Origin: Crocinitomix sp.
GTDB lineage: Bacteria; Bacteroidota; Bacteroidia; Flavobacteriales_D; Crocinitomicaceae
Direction of reading: 5' to 3'
Assembly: GCA_030836155.1 (NCBI GenBank)
Contig: JAURQI010000108.1
Coordinates: forward strand, 1-60,646
Length of the DNA: 60,646 nt
Shown: positions 42,653 through 51,097 of the stretch, piece after piece
Position numbering within the stretch: position 1 is the stretch's first letter
Layout of the letters: each line of letters starts with the position of its first letter
Made by a program: the position numbers and the translations under genes
Notes under the pieces: generated by a model
What the model was told of the DNA's origin: nothing
What the model saw: only the letters and a program-made list of their open reading frames with translations
Databases searched by the model: none

Positions 42653-42811
42653 TTATTGATTTTCAATATCTACCTGTTCGGTTGCTCCCCAACAATGCTC
42701 TTTCATATGATCATGATTGGCATGGTGTTTAAAGTGAACAGCAGCAGCACTTATCGCGCCAAATGTGAGCATAGCTGTAATTCCAGTGATGATTAAATGT
42801 TTTCGTTTCAT
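42653..42811 (-). CDS. Small His-rich membrane-anchored peptide
   Basis: 52 aa from ATG 42811. One N-terminal hydrophobic segment (about 5-25), then 'AVHFKHHANHDHMKEHCWG' with six His and one Cys. This suggests a metal-binding tail facing the periplasm. It is too short for family assignment. It follows another His-tailed mini-protein by 19 nt, so they form an operon. Confidence 0.55.
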   Translation of the reverse strand: MKRKHLIITGITAMLTFGAISAAAVHFKHHANHDHMKEHCWGATEQVDIENQ

Positions 42812-42830
42812 GTCGATTGTGTTTTGAGGT

Positions 42831-43085
42831 TTAACAATGATGGCGGTAGCCATGATGATGTCCTTTTGAGCGAAATTGCTCGTATTCATCTTCGTTCATA
42901 TTTCGGACGGATTCGGCGAATGCCATACGTCTATTATTCCAATGTTCCCTTTTCCAGCGACCCATTCCTGATAGACGGAAAATGGCAGCTATTAAAAGTA
43001 CAATTAGCACAAATTGAAAAGCTACAAAAAAGAGAACTCCTAAAAGCAGGCCGGCAAGTATTGATTTAAAAATTGATGTTTTCAT
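42831..43085 (-). CDS. Small membrane protein with His-rich C-terminus
   Basis: 84 aa. One long hydrophobic segment (residues 8-38), then 'RLSGMGRWKREHWNNRR' and a tail 'GHHHGYRHHC'. The charged middle 'AFAESVRNMNEDEYEQFRSK' is reminiscent of CpxP-like or other small envelope-stress proteins only in its order of residues. Probably co-transcribed with the 52-aa His-rich peptide. Metal or envelope-stress function is inference. Confidence 0.6.
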   Translation of the reverse strand: MKTSIFKSILAGLLLGVLFFVAFQFVLIVLLIAAIFRLSGMGRWKREHWNNRRMAFAESVRNMNEDEYEQFRSKGHHHGYRHHC

Positions 43086-43156
43086 TTATTTCGTTTTTAA
43101 TGTTCTACATAATCGCAGACGGACGATGATATGGAATATTTTAAATTAGTTTTTGG

Positions 43157-43164
43157 TAGCTTTG
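43157..43164 (+). promoter_or_regulatory. Possible -7 element upstream of the TPMT-like gene
   Basis: TAGCTTTG fits TAnnTTTG but ends only 4 nt before the ATG at 43169, so it would give a leaderless transcript. Confidence 0.3.
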
Positions 43165-43168
43165 TTTA

Positions 43169-43750
43169 ATGGAAAAAGAATTTTGGGAAAATCGTTGGGA
43201 AAACGGTCAAACGGGTTGGGATATCGGTGCTGTATCTACGCCTATTAAAGAGTATATTGATCAGATTACGGATCATGAATTGAACGTTCTTGTTCCGGGT
43301 TGCGGTAATGCTTATGAAGCAGAATACTTATGGGAACAAGGCTTTAAAAATGTGAAAATTGTAGAAATTGCTAAAGGTGCGATCGATTCTTTTAAAAAAC
43401 GTTTTCCAGATTTTCCCGCTGATCAGATTTTTTTTGAGGATTTCTTTAAACTCGATTCAAAAGAGCATCAATTTGATCTTATTATTGAACAAACTTTCTT
43501 TTGCGCAATCCATCCCTCAATGCGACCAAAATATGCGGAGAAAATGAGCGAATTAATTCGACCTGGTGGAAAATTAGTTGGGTTACTATTTGACTTCCCA
43601 TTAGAATCGGGCCCACCTTTTGGTGGAAACAAAGAAGAGTATTTGGGTTATTTTAAACCTTATTTTCATATTCGCTTACTAGAAAAGGCAAGGAATTCAA
43701 TCAAGCCACGATCAGGTCGCGAATTTTTTATGATTTTAGAAAGGAAATAG
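43169..43750 (+). CDS. TPMT-family SAM-dependent methyltransferase
   Basis: 193 aa. 'FWENRWENGQTGWDIGAVSTP' is the thiopurine-methyltransferase-type N-terminus, followed by the SAM motif 'VLVPGCGNAYEAEYL' and 'FDLIIEQTFFCAIHPSMRPKYAEKM'. Family members methylate thiols, halides or selenium compounds. Substrate unknown. It ends 8 nt before the convergent gap gene. Confidence 0.88.
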   Translation: MEKEFWENRWENGQTGWDIGAVSTPIKEYIDQITDHELNVLVPGCGNAYEAEYLWEQGFKNVKIVEIAKGAIDSFKKRFPDFPADQIFFEDFFKLDSKEHQFDLIIEQTFFCAIHPSMRPKYAEKMSELIRPGGKLVGLLFDFPLESGPPFGGNKEEYLGYFKPYFHIRLLEKARNSIKPRSGREFFMILERK

Positions 43751-43758
43751 AACAATGT

Positions 43759-44754
43759 CTATTTTTGAATGTACTTGATCAGGTCAACGAGTCGATTAGA
43801 ATACCCCGCTTCATTATCATACCAAGAAACCACTTTAATCATTCGACCGACAACGCTTGTCAGAAGGGCATCAAACGTAGCCGAGTATGAGCAGCCCAAT
43901 ATATCTCTCGATACAATCGGATCTTCTGTATAATCTAGAATTCCTTTTAAATCCGTCGCTGCAGCCTTTTTAAATGCTGCGTTAATTTCTTCCGTTGATA
44001 TTTCATGATCCATAATAAAAGTCATGTCTGTCAAGGATCCGTCAGGCACAGGAACACGAATACCACATCCTCCCATGTTTCCATCTAATTCTGGGAATAT
44101 TTTTGTAATTGCCTTTGCTGCTCCGGTTGTTGTCGGAACAATAGATTCAGCTGCAGCCCTTGCTCTTCTTAAATCCTTATGTGGAGCATCATGTAAACGT
44201 TGATCAGAAGTATAGGAGTGCACAGTAGTAATATAACAGCTCTCGATTGTTCCCAGTTGCTTCATCACATGAACAAGCGGTGCCGCAGAATTAGTTGTAC
44301 AGGATGCGTTTGAAATGATTATTTCAGATCCGTCCAATATATGTTCGTTAACACCTAAAACCACTGATTTAATTCCTTCAGAACGAGGCGGTGCACTTAA
44401 TATCACTTTCTTTGCGCCTGCCTCAAGGTGCTGACGTGCCAATTCCACCGTTCTAAAAATCCCGGTAGACTCCAACACCACATCAATATTTAATGCTTCC
44501 CATGGCAAATCTCTGGGGTTACGTTCGCTATACATTCTAATGGTCTGACCGTTGAGGATAAGATTTCTATCCTCCGTTTCAATTGTTCCATCAAAACGAC
44601 CATGAACAGAGTCGTATTTAAGCAAATGGGCTAGGGTAGCGCTATCACTTAAATCATTAATTGCCACGATTTGTATGTCTTCACTTTTACAAGCCATTCT
44701 TGTAAAGTACCTGCCTATTCTCCCGAAACCATTAATTGCTACTCGTATTGCCAT
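43759..44754 (-). CDS. gap: Glyceraldehyde-3-phosphate dehydrogenase, type I
   Basis: 331 aa. N-terminal 'VAINGFGRIGRYFTRM' NAD-binding motif with 'AINDLSD' (an Asp typical of NAD-linked enzymes), catalytic Cys152 in 'SNASCTTNSAAPL' and His179 in 'TTVHSYTSDQ'. It interconverts glyceraldehyde-3-phosphate and 1,3-bisphosphoglycerate in glycolysis or gluconeogenesis. Single gene. Whether it is the glycolytic or a second isoform cannot be told. Confidence 0.95.
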   Translation of the reverse strand: MAIRVAINGFGRIGRYFTRMACKSEDIQIVAINDLSDSATLAHLLKYDSVHGRFDGTIETEDRNLILNGQTIRMYSERNPRDLPWEALNIDVVLESTGIFRTVELARQHLEAGAKKVILSAPPRSEGIKSVVLGVNEHILDGSEIIISNASCTTNSAAPLVHVMKQLGTIESCYITTVHSYTSDQRLHDAPHKDLRRARAAAESIVPTTTGAAKAITKIFPELDGNMGGCGIRVPVPDGSLTDMTFIMDHEISTEEINAAFKKAAATDLKGILDYTEDPIVSRDILGCSYSATFDALLTSVVGRMIKVVSWYDNEAGYSNRLVDLIKYIQK

Positions 44755-44827
44755 TTTAACTGCTTTTAGTTGTGAAGGTATGAAAAAATCTAACTCCGTT
44801 TTCCCGATTATGATAAAAGAAAAGGGG

Positions 44828-44856
44828 CACTGATTTTTTGATGCAAAAAATCAGTG
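44828..44856 (-). terminator. Perfect 13-bp inverted repeat upstream of gap
   Basis: CACTGATTTTTTG (44828-44840) and CAAAAAATCAGTG (44844-44856) pair perfectly around ATG. On the minus strand it is followed by CCCC then TTTTCTTTT, so it may end the 44930-45334 transcript. An operator for gap is the alternative. Confidence 0.45.
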
Positions 44857-44929
44857 ATTTGCAATAAAACAAACAAGTTTGGGTGATGTTCAAAAACGAT
44901 TACAGCTTAATACAGGAAGTAGGTTTGTT

Positions 44930-45334
44930 TTAGCCGTTTAATAGATTGAAGAGTTGATTAAGCTTCTCTTGTTCTTTTTCAATTAGCGGCTTTAAGTTAT
45001 TTAAGGCTTCATATGCTCGCTTGATTTGATTCCTTCTGCGTTCGGCCTCTTGGTCACTTATGTCTCCTAATTCCAGCGCGGTGTCAACACGGTCTGTCGC
45101 AGCTTTTAGTTTATCTTCAATACTGATGATTCGTGCATTTATTTTCTCTATTTGAACAAGGCCTTTTTCATGAATCGTCTGTGCTCTATTCGTTACCTGT
45201 TCGATATATTCAGCAGTAAACAAGTTTGCAACTGCACTGTCTGTTTCTGTAGGTAGAGCCATTGATTCCATATTCTGCGACTGAGCATCACGTCCAAAGA
45301 AAAATAAGCAAAACAAGAATAAAATATACTTCAT
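44930..45334 (-). CDS. Secreted coiled-coil protein of unknown function
   Basis: 134 aa from ATG 45334. Signal peptide about residues 1-19 ('FGRDAQSQ'). The mature part is rich in Glu, Lys, Ile and Leu with heptad spacing ('IEKINARIISIEDKLKAATDRVDTALEL', 'EALNNLKPLIEKEQEKLNQLFNLL'), so a helical coiled coil. It starts 4 nt after the stop of the upstream lipoprotein gene, in one operon. No family recognised. Confidence 0.7.
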   Translation of the reverse strand: MKYILFLFCLFFFGRDAQSQNMESMALPTETDSAVANLFTAEYIEQVTNRAQTIHEKGLVQIEKINARIISIEDKLKAATDRVDTALELGDISDQEAERRRNQIKRAYEALNNLKPLIEKEQEKLNQLFNLLNG

Positions 45335-45338
45335 TTGT

Positions 45339-45551
45339 TTATATCCCAATTAATAATGAGTCGATGGTTTTATCTAGCTTTTCGATTTGGTTATCCAATT
45401 CTTTTAAGCCAATTTCAACACTGTCGCTCAAGATCTTAATCTCTGCGACGGTTGTGCTATCCATTTTAGGTTCGTTTGGAGCCGAAGCTTCTTCAACCGG
45501 ACTAGAGCAACATGCAAACCCAAAACACAAGAACAAAACGACTAATCTCAT
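45339..45551 (-). CDS. Small coiled-coil lipoprotein
   Basis: 70 aa from ATG 45551 (a longer frame reaches 45665 but overlaps fdhD). 'MRLVVLFLCFGFACCSSPVEE' is a lipoprotein signal with Cys14 or 15. The mature part is predicted as a short coiled coil ('DSVEIGLKELDNQIEKLDKTIDSLL'). It resembles Lpp-type lipoproteins only in general shape. Paired with the secreted coiled-coil protein downstream. Confidence 0.65.
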   Translation of the reverse strand: MRLVVLFLCFGFACCSSPVEEASAPNEPKMDSTTVAEIKILSDSVEIGLKELDNQIEKLDKTIDSLLIGI

Positions 45552-45645
45552 TATTGAAAAATATCTAATTCTTGCAAATTTACTAAAGATATATGGTTCG
45601 AGAAGGCAGATTGATGGAGGAAAACAACTATTAAACGCATGTCTT

Positions 45646-46461
45646 CTATATGGTGAGTCGATCACAATATGCGTAACACGTTAGTTTTCCATTACGTGCA
45701 AAACCTAAAAGTGTGATGCCGTATTCTTTAGCGAAGTCTATGGCCAAAGTAGATGGTGCTGAAACAGCCATAATCAGCGGTATGCGAGCTCTGAAAGCTT
45801 TTGACACAATTTCGTATGAAACCCGACCACTAAACATGATCACTTTAGCCTTTCCGAGCTTGTTTTGTCGAATTAAATCACCAACAACCTTATCCATGGC
45901 ATTATGTCGTCCAATGTCTTCACGAATACTTTGTAATTCGCCTTCTTGATTGAAAGCAGCAACACCATGGCAACCTCCTGTCATTTTGAAGTTAGTTTGT
46001 GCTTCAACCATTTTAGTTTGCATTTCCAATAATTCATCAACCGTATACTGTCCGTCTGTTTTAGAGGTTTGAATTTCTTTATCCGAGGATTTAGGTCGGG
46101 GTAGATCTTCTAAAGACTGTTTTCCGCAAATACCGCAAGAAGAAACTGACAAAAGACTTCGAGAACTCAGATAACCATCACCTATTTGATCTTCCGGAAT
46201 CAACGCATTGATACGGTCGATTTCACCATTCTCATTGACCGTTGTTTCTAGCTGAATTTCAGTGTTCTTGCCGATCACATCTTCAGCAAATAGCAAGCCA
46301 GTAGCTAATTCTTCTTCATCTCCCGGCGTCTGCATAACAACCGTAAATGCCTTACCATTGATTTGAATCTCCAATGCCTGCTCGACAGTCAAAGGGTCGA
46401 CTACTTTCGTAGCCGACCCTTTTTCTATTTTTATTCCATCATATTTCAGTACACCGCCCAT
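45646..46461 (-). CDS. fdhD: Formate dehydrogenase accessory sulfurtransferase FdhD
   Basis: 271 aa. 'SVSSCGICGK' with Cys109 and Cys112 is the sulfur-transfer site; 'SIREDIGRHNAMDKVVG' and 'FSGRVSYEIVSKAFRARIPLI' are FdhD signatures. FdhD moves sulfur from IscS to the molybdenum cofactor of formate dehydrogenases. No formate dehydrogenase gene lies in the window. Its ATG directly follows the TAA of fhs with zero spacing, linking two steps around formate. Confidence 0.93.
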   Translation of the reverse strand: MGGVLKYDGIKIEKGSATKVVDPLTVEQALEIQINGKAFTVVMQTPGDEEELATGLLFAEDVIGKNTEIQLETTVNENGEIDRINALIPEDQIGDGYLSSRSLLSVSSCGICGKQSLEDLPRPKSSDKEIQTSKTDGQYTVDELLEMQTKMVEAQTNFKMTGGCHGVAAFNQEGELQSIREDIGRHNAMDKVVGDLIRQNKLGKAKVIMFSGRVSYEIVSKAFRARIPLIMAVSAPSTLAIDFAKEYGITLLGFARNGKLTCYAYCDRLTI

Positions 46462-48147
46462 TTAGGAGAGTCCTGAAATTTTTCCATTATTATCAATTGA
46501 CATGCCTTCTGATGCTGGCACTGCAGGTAATCCAGGCATTCTCATCATTACACCCAAAATCGGAATAATAAATCCTGCTCCCGCCGCAAATTCAAATTCT
46601 CGAACATTCACAGAAAAACCAGTTGGACGCCCTAACAGTTTGTCATTATCAGAAAATGACTTCTGCGTTTTTGCCATACAGATCGGTAACTTATTTAGAC
46701 CTAAATCTTCAATTTTCTTTAGGTCTGTTAATGCCTTTTTTGAGTATTCAACACCATCAGCACCGTAGATTTCACGAGCAATGGTTTCAATCTTCTCTTT
46801 CACTGGTGTATTCCAATCATAAAGCGCTCTGAATTCATTATTTCCGTTTTCAACAACATCAACAACAGCTTCAGCAAGATCAGTCATACCATTTCCGCCA
46901 TCTGCCCAACCATTGGCTACGACAGCAGTAACTCCTTTTGCTTGACATCGTTCTTTAATTAATGCCACCTCCTCTGGAGTATCAGTTGGAAATGCGTTAA
47001 TAGCAACAACCGGATTTAATCCGAATTTCTGCATATTTTCAATATGTTTCTCCAAGTTCTCTATACCAGCTGAGACTCTTTCAACACTTGGTGTGTTATA
47101 TTCTTCTTTTGGAGCGCCACCGTGATGACGTAAAGCTCGAATTGTAGCAACTAAAACAGTCGCTTTTGGTTTTAAGCCGCCAGAAACACATTTAATATCC
47201 AAGAATTTTTCAGCACCTAAATCTGCACCAAAACCTGCTTCAGTAACGACATAGTCTGATAAAGATAAGCCCATTTTCGTTGCAATAATGGTATTTGTAC
47301 CTTGTGCAATATTCGCAAATGGTCCACCATGAATAATTGCAGGGTTACCTTCTAAAGTTTGAACCAAGTTAGGATTGATCGCATCCTTTAATAGAATAGC
47401 CATTGCATTTTCAGCATTCAAATCACGCGCATAAATTGGTTTTTTATCCAACGTTAATCCGATATAAATACTACCCAGTCTGCGTTTGAGATCTTCAAAA
47501 TCTTCTGCCATACAAAGAATTGCCATCACCTCAGACGCGGGAGTAATATTGAAACCATCTTCTCTTGGAATTCCATTTCCTGTTCCGCCTAAACCTATTA
47601 CGATATCGCGCAATGCACGATCATTCATATCCATTACCCGTTTCCATGCAATTGTTCGAGGATCAAGACCTACGCTTCTTGTTTTACTCTGAATATTATT
47701 ATCAATCAACGCAGAAAGCAAATTATTCGCTTTTTCTACTGCTGAGAAATCTCCAGTAAAGTGAAGGTTGATATCCTCCATAGGAACTACCTGAGAATAA
47801 CCACCACCAGCAGCACCTCCTTTGATACCAAATACAGGTCCTAGAGAAGGTTCGCGAAGTACAACAGTAGTTTGTTTACCAATTTTGTTCAAACCTTCGG
47901 TTAATCCAATAGACGTTGTGGTTTTACCCTCACCGGCAGGGGTAGGTGTTAAAGCCGTAACCAATACCAAATTGTTTGAATTGACTTTACTTCTATCAAT
48001 TAAAGAAATGGGTAATTTGGCTTTGTACTTGCCATACATCTCCAAATCATCTTCTGAGATATTGAGCTTTGATGCAATCTTTGAAATATGCTGCAATACG
48101 GCAGCTTGTGCGATTTCAATGTCTGATCCTACCTTTTTTGTTGTCAT
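46462..48147 (-). CDS. fhs: Formate-tetrahydrofolate ligase
   Basis: 561 aa, normal length. It makes 10-formyl-THF from formate, ATP and THF. The ATP site 'TPTPAGEGKTTTSIGL' (68-83) is a P-loop-like signature; other family motifs are 'REPSLGPVFGIKGGAAGGGYSQV' and 'DINLHFTGDF', and 'GFGADLGAEKF'. It supplies one-carbon units; the adjacent fdhD suggests formate is also oxidised. Upstream promoter not clear (a near-match TTAACATTTG lies about 45 nt upstream on the minus strand). Confidence 0.95.
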   Translation of the reverse strand: MTTKKVGSDIEIAQAAVLQHISKIASKLNISEDDLEMYGKYKAKLPISLIDRSKVNSNNLVLVTALTPTPAGEGKTTTSIGLTEGLNKIGKQTTVVLREPSLGPVFGIKGGAAGGGYSQVVPMEDINLHFTGDFSAVEKANNLLSALIDNNIQSKTRSVGLDPRTIAWKRVMDMNDRALRDIVIGLGGTGNGIPREDGFNITPASEVMAILCMAEDFEDLKRRLGSIYIGLTLDKKPIYARDLNAENAMAILLKDAINPNLVQTLEGNPAIIHGGPFANIAQGTNTIIATKMGLSLSDYVVTEAGFGADLGAEKFLDIKCVSGGLKPKATVLVATIRALRHHGGAPKEEYNTPSVERVSAGIENLEKHIENMQKFGLNPVVAINAFPTDTPEEVALIKERCQAKGVTAVVANGWADGGNGMTDLAEAVVDVVENGNNEFRALYDWNTPVKEKIETIAREIYGADGVEYSKKALTDLKKIEDLGLNKLPICMAKTQKSFSDNDKLLGRPTGFSVNVREFEFAAGAGFIIPILGVMMRMPGLPAVPASEGMSIDNNGKISGLS

Positions 48148-48224
48148 AGTCTATTAGAATTTTTGATTAACAATATAGGCATTTTTTCAAATGTTAAACA
48201 CTTGGTATATACCTAATGGGAAGA

Positions 48225-48965
48225 TTAGCGCAAGATCAAATTAAAACGAACGCCATTTGCTCTAACTTCTAGACATCTAGGCGCAAAGTTTAAAGTATTC
48301 CTGTCGATATAGAGGGTTTCGATACTTTGCATTAAACAAATCGGATACTCGATCTTTATATTTCCTCCAGCGTATGCCATGTCTAATGTGTTTAAATGAG
48401 GCAATTGATAGAATGATTTGGGTAATTCTCGGATATCATTCCATCCAATGAAGAGTTCTATTAAGCCTTCTAACTGTCCAAATTCTTCAGGCAAATGGGT
48501 AATGTCGTTATACTGCAGGTAGAGATGGGATAAGGAATCTAGTTCACATAACTCAGGCGGTATGGTTGTCAGAAGATTAAAATTCAGTCGTAACAATTCA
48601 AGGTTTTTTAACAATCCAATGCTGGGAGGTAATGATTTGATTTTGTTAGCTTTAAGTGATAGTACTTCTAAATTTGGTAGAAGTCCAATTTCATCGGGAA
48701 GCGAGTCAATTTCATTACGACTGAGTATGAGTTTTTTTAAGTTCTTGAGGTTCTTGATTTCAGGTGGAATGCTCGTTAGTTTATTATTGTGGAGGTTGAG
48801 CTCTGTTAGTTCGGTCATGTTAAAAACATAGTCAGGAATTTCAGTTAAATATTTCCGACTTAAGTTTAGCTTAACTTCTGGCGGGCCTGAGCGGAACAGT
48901 TGACAAGCCCCAAGGATGAGCAGGAGTGATGTAAACAATAAAGTCTTTTGAAATACCCGAAACAT
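48225..48965 (-). CDS. Leucine-rich repeat lipoprotein
   Basis: 246 aa from ATG 48965. 'LLFTSLLLILGACQ' is a lipobox (Cys21). About seven LRRs of ~23 residues follow ('LTELNLHNNKLTSIPPEIKNL' type), the SDS22/bacterial 'LxxLPxxIxxLxxL' class. LRR arrays bind proteins or peptides. No other domain. A TAACTTTA near-consensus element lies just upstream (48971-48978), so the leader would be very short. Confidence 0.85.
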   Translation of the reverse strand: MFRVFQKTLLFTSLLLILGACQLFRSGPPEVKLNLSRKYLTEIPDYVFNMTELTELNLHNNKLTSIPPEIKNLKNLKKLILSRNEIDSLPDEIGLLPNLEVLSLKANKIKSLPPSIGLLKNLELLRLNFNLLTTIPPELCELDSLSHLYLQYNDITHLPEEFGQLEGLIELFIGWNDIRELPKSFYQLPHLNTLDMAYAGGNIKIEYPICLMQSIETLYIDRNTLNFAPRCLEVRANGVRFNLILR

Positions 48966-49033
48966 ACATCTAAAGTTATGCATTATTCAGCTTATATTCG
49001 AAATTGAATTAATTTGCTTTTTCAAAATAGATT

Positions 49034-50029
49034 ATGCGTAAAAAAGTATCCATCATCATGCCGGTGTATAATGCAGCTCCTTTTTTGGCGGAATGTCTGG
49101 AGACTATATTGATGCAAACCTACGGTAATTGGGAACTCTTGGCAGTTGATGATTTCTCGACAGATGATTCGTTAGGTGTGATAAAAGCCTATGCAGCAAA
49201 TGATCGGCGCATAAAGCCATTCAAGAACAAAGAGAAAGGTATAATTCCTGCTTTAACGGTTGCTTTTAACAAAAGTAGTGGTCAACTCATAACACGCATG
49301 GATGCTGATGATCGGATGCCTGCAAACAAATTGCAAATATTAGAAAGTGCTTTCAAGCCTGGTAAAACCATTGTCACAGGGAAAGTCAAGTATTTTTCGT
49401 CTAAACCGATTAGTCAAGGTTATCTCGACTATGAAAATTGGTTAAACGAAAGGGTTGATTATGGTGACCATTGGGCTCAGGTTTACAGAGAATGCGTTAT
49501 TGCTAGTCCGAATTGGCTTGTTGATCGCTCTTGTTTTGAGGATGATATCTGCCTCGATACATTAGCCTATCCAGAGGATTATGATATGACATTACGATGG
49601 TATGATAAAGGGTATAAGGTTATCACCAGTCCAGAAATCACACATGAATGGAGAGAGCATCCGGATCGCACTTCGCGCAATGATAACGCCTATCAACAAG
49701 CCTCTTTTTTTGAGCTAAAAACAAAGTGTTTTATAGAATATGAGCTAAAACGTGATGAGCCAGTTCAATTGCTTGGTGCAGGTAAAAAGGGAAAACTTGT
49801 GGCAAAAATCTTAACCAAAAATGAAGTTCCTTTTCAATGGTTTGATGTTAATGCTGCGGACTATGTTAATGGTTTGATGGGAAAGAAGATTCTTCCGTTA
49901 TCGTCTGTAATGAAAGGAAAGAAGTCCATTTTAACCGCATGGCCCAAAGAGGTTAACTTGCGCCGCAATATCCGTACATTTTTAAAAGAAAATGACTTAG
50001 AACTAGGCGTCAAATGCTGGTTGTTTTAG
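49034..50029 (+). CDS. Family 2 glycosyltransferase
   Basis: 331 aa. 'SIIMPVYNAAPFLAECLETILMQTY', 'LAVDDFSTDDS' and metal-binding 'RMDADDRMPANK' (Asp90-x-Asp92) are GT-A/GT2 motifs. The C-terminal ~100 residues ('YELKRDEPVQLLGAGKKGKLVAKIL') are a small extra domain with a Rossmann-like glycine motif. Acceptor unknown; no polysaccharide cluster is nearby. Overlaps the AlkD-like gene by 27 nt tail-to-tail. Confidence 0.87.
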   Translation: MRKKVSIIMPVYNAAPFLAECLETILMQTYGNWELLAVDDFSTDDSLGVIKAYAANDRRIKPFKNKEKGIIPALTVAFNKSSGQLITRMDADDRMPANKLQILESAFKPGKTIVTGKVKYFSSKPISQGYLDYENWLNERVDYGDHWAQVYRECVIASPNWLVDRSCFEDDICLDTLAYPEDYDMTLRWYDKGYKVITSPEITHEWREHPDRTSRNDNAYQQASFFELKTKCFIEYELKRDEPVQLLGAGKKGKLVAKILTKNEVPFQWFDVNAADYVNGLMGKKILPLSSVMKGKKSILTAWPKEVNLRRNIRTFLKENDLELGVKCWLF

Positions 50030-51097
50030 TCCGAATGAAAGGCGTTTGACCTCATAACCGTTGATGATGATCCCTAAGTAATGCAGCCCAGGATAATGCT
50101 TCCGCGTAGAGAGGTCTTTAAAGTCTATTTTTTTCTTAACAGCATGGACTTCGCCGCTTTCTAACCTTGTTTCTTTTATCTGAAATACTTTTTTATTGAC
50201 ACTACCCGATTTTTTGACATAGCCAATGGCGTATTCTACCCGAAATTTGCCAGCGATACCGTGATTAAGGATATTAAAAGAGAAATACCCATGATCACCA
50301 ATATCATAGCTGTCTCGATCAACAGTAAAATCAGTTACTTCGATTGATTTGATAGCGCCAAAACCAAAGAGTTCCATCGCTTCTTGATTTCCTTTTTTTA
50401 GGAGAGTCCTTAGGGCGTGCTTACAAACCCAGCGAGTAGTTCTACTTTCATTTATCCATTTTTTACAAAGTTTCAAGACTAAGTCAGGATGGTTTTTTGA
50501 GATGTCGTTTAAGTTGTTTGCCACACTCCTGTAGACATAATCTTCAGGATCATTTCTTAGATTTTCTAGGATAGGCAGAATAGGAGAAGGGTCCTTTTCA
50601 AATTCCTTCAATTTCATTGCCCAAGGTAATAGGGGACGACAACCTTCACTGGCTAATCTGCGAATGTGTTTGTTTTCATGAGACGTCCATTTTACCATCT
50701 CTTTTATGGTCTCGGAATATTTAACAATAAATGGACGGATCGCAAATTCGGCAGTAGAATATTGCGTAAAAATCAAAAGTGCGTCTAAAGAAATGCGATA
50801 ATGATTTAAACCATACAATTCTACAAAAGTAGGGAATACGAGAGCTGTTAAACCTTGGAATTGTGGTGCTATATCAAGGAGCACTTCGATTTGTTCAGGG
50901 TAGGTTAATGCCAATTTTTCATGAATACATTCCGTGATATGCCGGGTTCGCATTTTTAGGGGTATATCTGCCCAATCTTTGTGAATGACTGTTGATTGAA
51001 AGTCATTGGTATTAAAACTAGAATAGGAAGCCGCTATAGCATTCCCCAATTGATTAATCCATTGTTCTGTATATAAATTCTTAAGTAAATCGGCCAT
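50003..51097 (-). CDS. AlkD-like HEAT-repeat DNA alkylation repair protein
   Basis: 364 aa, helical. The central ~200 residues look like AlkD/AlkC HEAT-like repeats ('IRRLASEGCRPLLPWAM', 'VYRSVANNLNDISKNHP', 'TTRWVCKHALRTLLKKG'). AlkD removes alkylated purines. The last ~100 residues are a beta domain ('VDRDSYDIGDHGYFSFNILNHG') often seen in the AlkC-like group. The ATG at 51097 follows the ispE stop with no gap, so the pair is an operon. Confidence 0.78.
   Translation of the reverse strand: MADLLKNLYTEQWINQLGNAIAASYSSFNTNDFQSTVIHKDWADIPLKMRTRHITECIHEKLALTYPEQIEVLLDIAPQFQGLTALVFPTFVELYGLNHYRISLDALLIFTQYSTAEFAIRPFIVKYSETIKEMVKWTSHENKHIRRLASEGCRPLLPWAMKLKEFEKDPSPILPILENLRNDPEDYVYRSVANNLNDISKNHPDLVLKLCKKWINESRTTRWVCKHALRTLLKKGNQEAMELFGFGAIKSIEVTDFTVDRDSYDIGDHGYFSFNILNHGIAGKFRVEYAIGYVKKSGSVNKKVFQIKETRLESGEVHAVKKKIDFKDLSTRKHYPGLHYLGIIINGYEVKRLSFGLKQPAFDA

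Noticed and set aside
45552..45665. N-terminal extension of the 45339 lipoprotein
   Set aside because: The extension would overlap fdhD and precede a perfect lipoprotein signal peptide, which must be at the N-terminus.
47822..48157. Plus-strand 111-codon ORF antisense to fhs
   Set aside because: It is a shadow of the Gly/Ala-rich N-terminal ATP-binding region of fhs.
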